64,000 bases of DNA from Peptoniphilaceae bacterium (lineage in GTDB: Bacteria > Bacillota > Clostridia > Tissierellales > Peptoniphilaceae). The position numbers and the translations under genes were made by a program. Below the pieces are notes generated by a model. The model saw nothing but the letters and a program-made list of their open reading frames with translations, searched no databases and was not told where the DNA came from. Shown in pieces: positions 62,074-64,000 of this stretch (position 1 is its first letter; each line of letters starts with the position of its first letter). Location: NCBI GenBank assembly GCA_028726605.1, contig JAQYPV010000022.1, positions 62,001-126,000 on the forward strand. Reading direction: 5' to 3'.

Positions 62074-64000
62074 TCACTCCTCCACGCGCACGACGATGGG
62101 CGTCGTGCCCGATACTTTTGCTCCTGCCTCAGGGCTTTGTGTCGCAATCGTGCCGGAAGTCGCTTCTTCGCACGTGAGCGAAAGGCCGTCGGCCTCGGCG
62201 CGACGCTCTGCCTCGGCGAGTTCCTGCCCCGTGAAATCGGGGACGACGTAGGTTCCCGCAGCATCGCCCTTGAGCGTCACTTCGCTCTGCTTCGAAGCTA
62301 CGCTTTGCGCCTTGGGATTCTGTTCGGCGACGACGCTCTCCTGGCGCAGATCTCCATAGGCGATGGCACGAAATCCTTCGGCTTCCAGCTTTTGACGAGC
62401 TTCTGAGAACGTGAGGCCCACCACATCGGGGATGGGCGCATTCTCTTTCGGCCGGGTCTCTGACTTTTGCAGTGGCACGAGGCGCTCCAGAATGCGCGCC
62501 GACACCTCGCCGGAGACCACGCCGCCGAAGATGTTGGTCTTGGGATTTTTGGCCACCACCAGGAGTGCGTACTTGGGATTGTCCACCGGGTAAAAGCTGT
62601 AGAAGGAGGCGATCGTCTTGTCCCCGTATTGTCCGTTTTCGAGCATGATGGTCGTACCGGACTTGCTGCCGATTTGCACGTCTTTCACGCGTCTCACGTT
62701 CGCGTCGTTGGTCTCCGTCGTGCTCAGGAGGTATTGCCGCATGGTGTCCGACGTCTCTTGAGAGTAGATGGGGTCCGCGGCCGGCGAGCGATAGGTGGAG
62801 AGGACGTTACCGTCTTCCGTCGTCGACGCCATGAACACGTGGGGCTTGACGTAGTAGCCGCCGTTGATGGCCGTGTTGGCGGCCACCATCATGCCGAGGG
62901 GCGTCACCGACACGCCGTGCCCGTAGGACATGGTGGCCATCTGCACGTCGCTCATCTCGTTCACGCTCTTGGGCATGAGGGCGTTAGTCTCGCCGGGCAA
63001 GTCCACGCCCGTGTGCCCGGAGATGCCCAGCGACTGTAAGTAAGAAAAGAACGCGGGCTTTCCGATTTCTCTGACGATCTGCACGAAGGCGGGGTTGCAA
63101 GAGTGATTTAACGCCTCTTCCAGCGTCTGTACGCCGTGCGGATCGTCCTCGCTCCAGCAGTGAATCCACACGTCCGGGGCGATCTCCATCTTGCCTTCGC
63201 AGACGTAGCGGGAGTCGGACTTGTTCGCGCCCGTCTCAATGGAGATGGAGGCGGTCACGGTCTTAAACACGGAGCCGGGCTCGTAGAGTTCAGAGACCAT
63301 GGGATTGGACCAGCGCGAGTAAAGCGCATTCAGCTGCTCGTCTTGCGTGTACTTTTCCCACGTCTCTTCCGGTATATCGGAGAGAGGCGCTTTCGGCGTG
63401 TTGGGGTCGAACGACGGGTAACTCTCCATGGCGAGGATCTCCCCCGTGTTGGGATCCATGAAAATGGCGCCCATGGCGTCGACGTCGAAGTCGCGCATGC
63501 CGCGCTTCAGTTCTTCAGCGACGATCTGTTGTGCTTTGAGGTCGATGGTGAGCTGGACGTTCTGCCCCTCGGTGGAGCGCAGCTGCTCGGATGCCTCCGT
63601 GGGGATGATGTTGCCGTAGGTGTCCCGCGAATAGGTCATCTGGCCGGCCACCCCGCGCAAGAGGTCGTCGTACTGCGCCTCCACGCCGTAGATGCCCTGG
63701 CCGTCGGCGTTGACAAAACCGAGCGTCTGCGCGAGCAGAGACTCGTTCGGATAGAAGCGCTCCTGTTGCTGCTCCACGCGCATGGCGCGGATGCCGGAGC
63801 TGTTGAGCTGGTCGACTTCACCCTGGGTGAGATGTGATTTGAGCGAAACGCTGTCGCGACTGCTGGCGAGTGTCTTTTCAACGTCGCCGGGCGACAGGCC
63901 CAGAATATAGGCGAGCAGTTTTGCCGTTTCCGTGCGGTTTTCCGGCGCCACTTCTTGGGGGAAGACCACGCAGTTGTTGACTGTGACCGACAGGGCCAGC
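62074..64000 (-). CDS. Class B penicillin-binding protein with two PASTA domains (FtsI/PBP2X/SpoVD-like), 5' end outside window
   Basis: At least 642 residues of a septal transpeptidase; the frame runs off the right edge (LALSVTVNNCVVFPQEVAPE is in frame upstream of the first apparent start). The PBP dimer domain is followed by the transpeptidase domain with the active serine in YEPGSVFKTVTAS, the SxN-type HSCNPAFV and the third motif SKSGTT. Two PASTA domains occupy the C-terminal 140 residues (IPDVVGLTFSEARQKLE and VVPDFTGQELAEAERRA). It is the likely partner of FtsW in this cluster. PASTA and motif pattern favour PBP2X/FtsI over SpoVD, but sporulation status is unknown. Confidence 0.95.
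   Translation of the reverse strand, partial: LALSVTVNNCVVFPQEVAPENRTETAKLLAYILGLSPGDVEKTLASSRDSVSLKSHLTQGEVDQLNSSGIRAMRVEQQQERFYPNESLLAQTLGFVNADGQGIYGVEAQYDDLLRGVAGQMTYSRDTYGNIIPTEASEQLRSTEGQNVQLTIDLKAQQIVAEELKRGMRDFDVDAMGAIFMDPNTGEILAMESYPSFDPNTPKAPLSDIPEETWEKYTQDEQLNALYSRWSNPMVSELYEPGSVFKTVTASISIETGANKSDSRYVCEGKMEIAPDVWIHCWSEDDPHGVQTLEEALNHSCNPAFVQIVREIGKPAFFSYLQSLGISGHTGVDLPGETNALMPKSVNEMSDVQMATMSYGHGVSVTPLGMMVAANTAINGGYYVKPHVFMASTTEDGNVLSTYRSPAADPIYSQETSDTMRQYLLSTTETNDANVRRVKDVQIGSKSGTTIMLENGQYGDKTIASFYSFYPVDNPKYALLVVAKNPKTNIFGGVVSGEVSARILERLVPLQKSETRPKENAPIPDVVGLTFSEARQKLEAEGFRAIAYGDLRQESVVAEQNPKAQSVASKQSEVTLKGDAAGTYVVPDFTGQELAEAERRAEADGLSLTCEEATSGTIATQSPEAGAKVSGTTPIVVRVEE

Overview
The window is about 64 kb of chromosome from a low-to-mid-GC-lineage Gram-positive bacterium (Bacillota). 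Most of it is densely packed, fairly GC-rich housekeeping sequence whose gene orders are typical of Bacillota: rpmF-plsX-rnc-smc-ftsY and ylxM-ffh-rpsP; coaD-rsmD-recG-fakA-asp23; rpe-rsgA-prkC-prpC-rlmN-rsmB-fmt-def-priA-coaBC-rpoZ-gmk; alaS-ireB-ruvX-yrzB-rnj-U32; and ftsI-mraY-murD-ftsW-divIB-ftsZ-nrdR. CWB2 cell-wall proteins, an IscR-like Rrf2 regulator, a cysteine-desulfidase-family enzyme and a MurE without the usual diaminopimelate motif suggest an anaerobic Clostridia/Tissierellia-type organism (perhaps Peptoniphilaceae-like). This placement is an inference; no rRNA is present to settle it.

Layout. 1-8.4 kb (minus strand): protein targeting, SMC, RNase III, PlsX and L32, driven by two near-consensus sigma-A promoters (8373-8401 for rpmF onward; 1879-1907 for ylxM-ffh-rpsP). 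8.4-16.0 kb: an AT-richer accessory island holding degenerate tandem repeats, the 3' remnant of a beta-helix surface protein next to an 11-G homopolymer, a DUF3825-like gene, a lipoprotein/V8-like protease/CWB2 protein operon with its own promoter, a decayed IS1634-family transposase, about 0.7 kb of unexplained sequence, and a collapsed CWB2 gene. 16.0-24.5 kb: tmcAL converging on murE, then a coiled-coil protein, coaD, rsmD, recG, fakA and asp23. 24.5-37.9 kb: rpmB on the plus strand; then, on the minus strand, a truncated thiamine pyrophosphokinase and a long operon (rpe to gmk) for translation quality, signalling and cofactors. 37.9-43.9 kb: rqcH converging on a symporter remnant, a UPF0597/cysteine desulfidase-like gene and the PmbA-TldD pair. 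43.9-56.2 kb: rarA-asnS-leuS-iscR-alaS-ireB-ruvX-yrzB-rnj-U32. 56.2-64 kb: the division and wall cluster, running off the right edge inside a PASTA-containing class B penicillin-binding protein.

Functional links: PrkC (26.8 kb) and its phosphatase PrpC can be connected with IreB (47.6 kb), a known substrate of this kinase family in enterococci. FakA (22.5 kb) and PlsX (7.1 kb) feed the same acyl-phosphate pool. MurE, MurD, MraY, FtsW and the PASTA PBP build septal wall with FtsZ and DivIB. The most unusual content is the 8.4-16 kb island and several deletion scars (thiN, a cation symporter, a CWB2 gene, the missing isc genes between iscR and alaS). Many start codons were reset from the longest open frame using Shine-Dalgarno position, promoter position and family N-termini; this is stated per gene.
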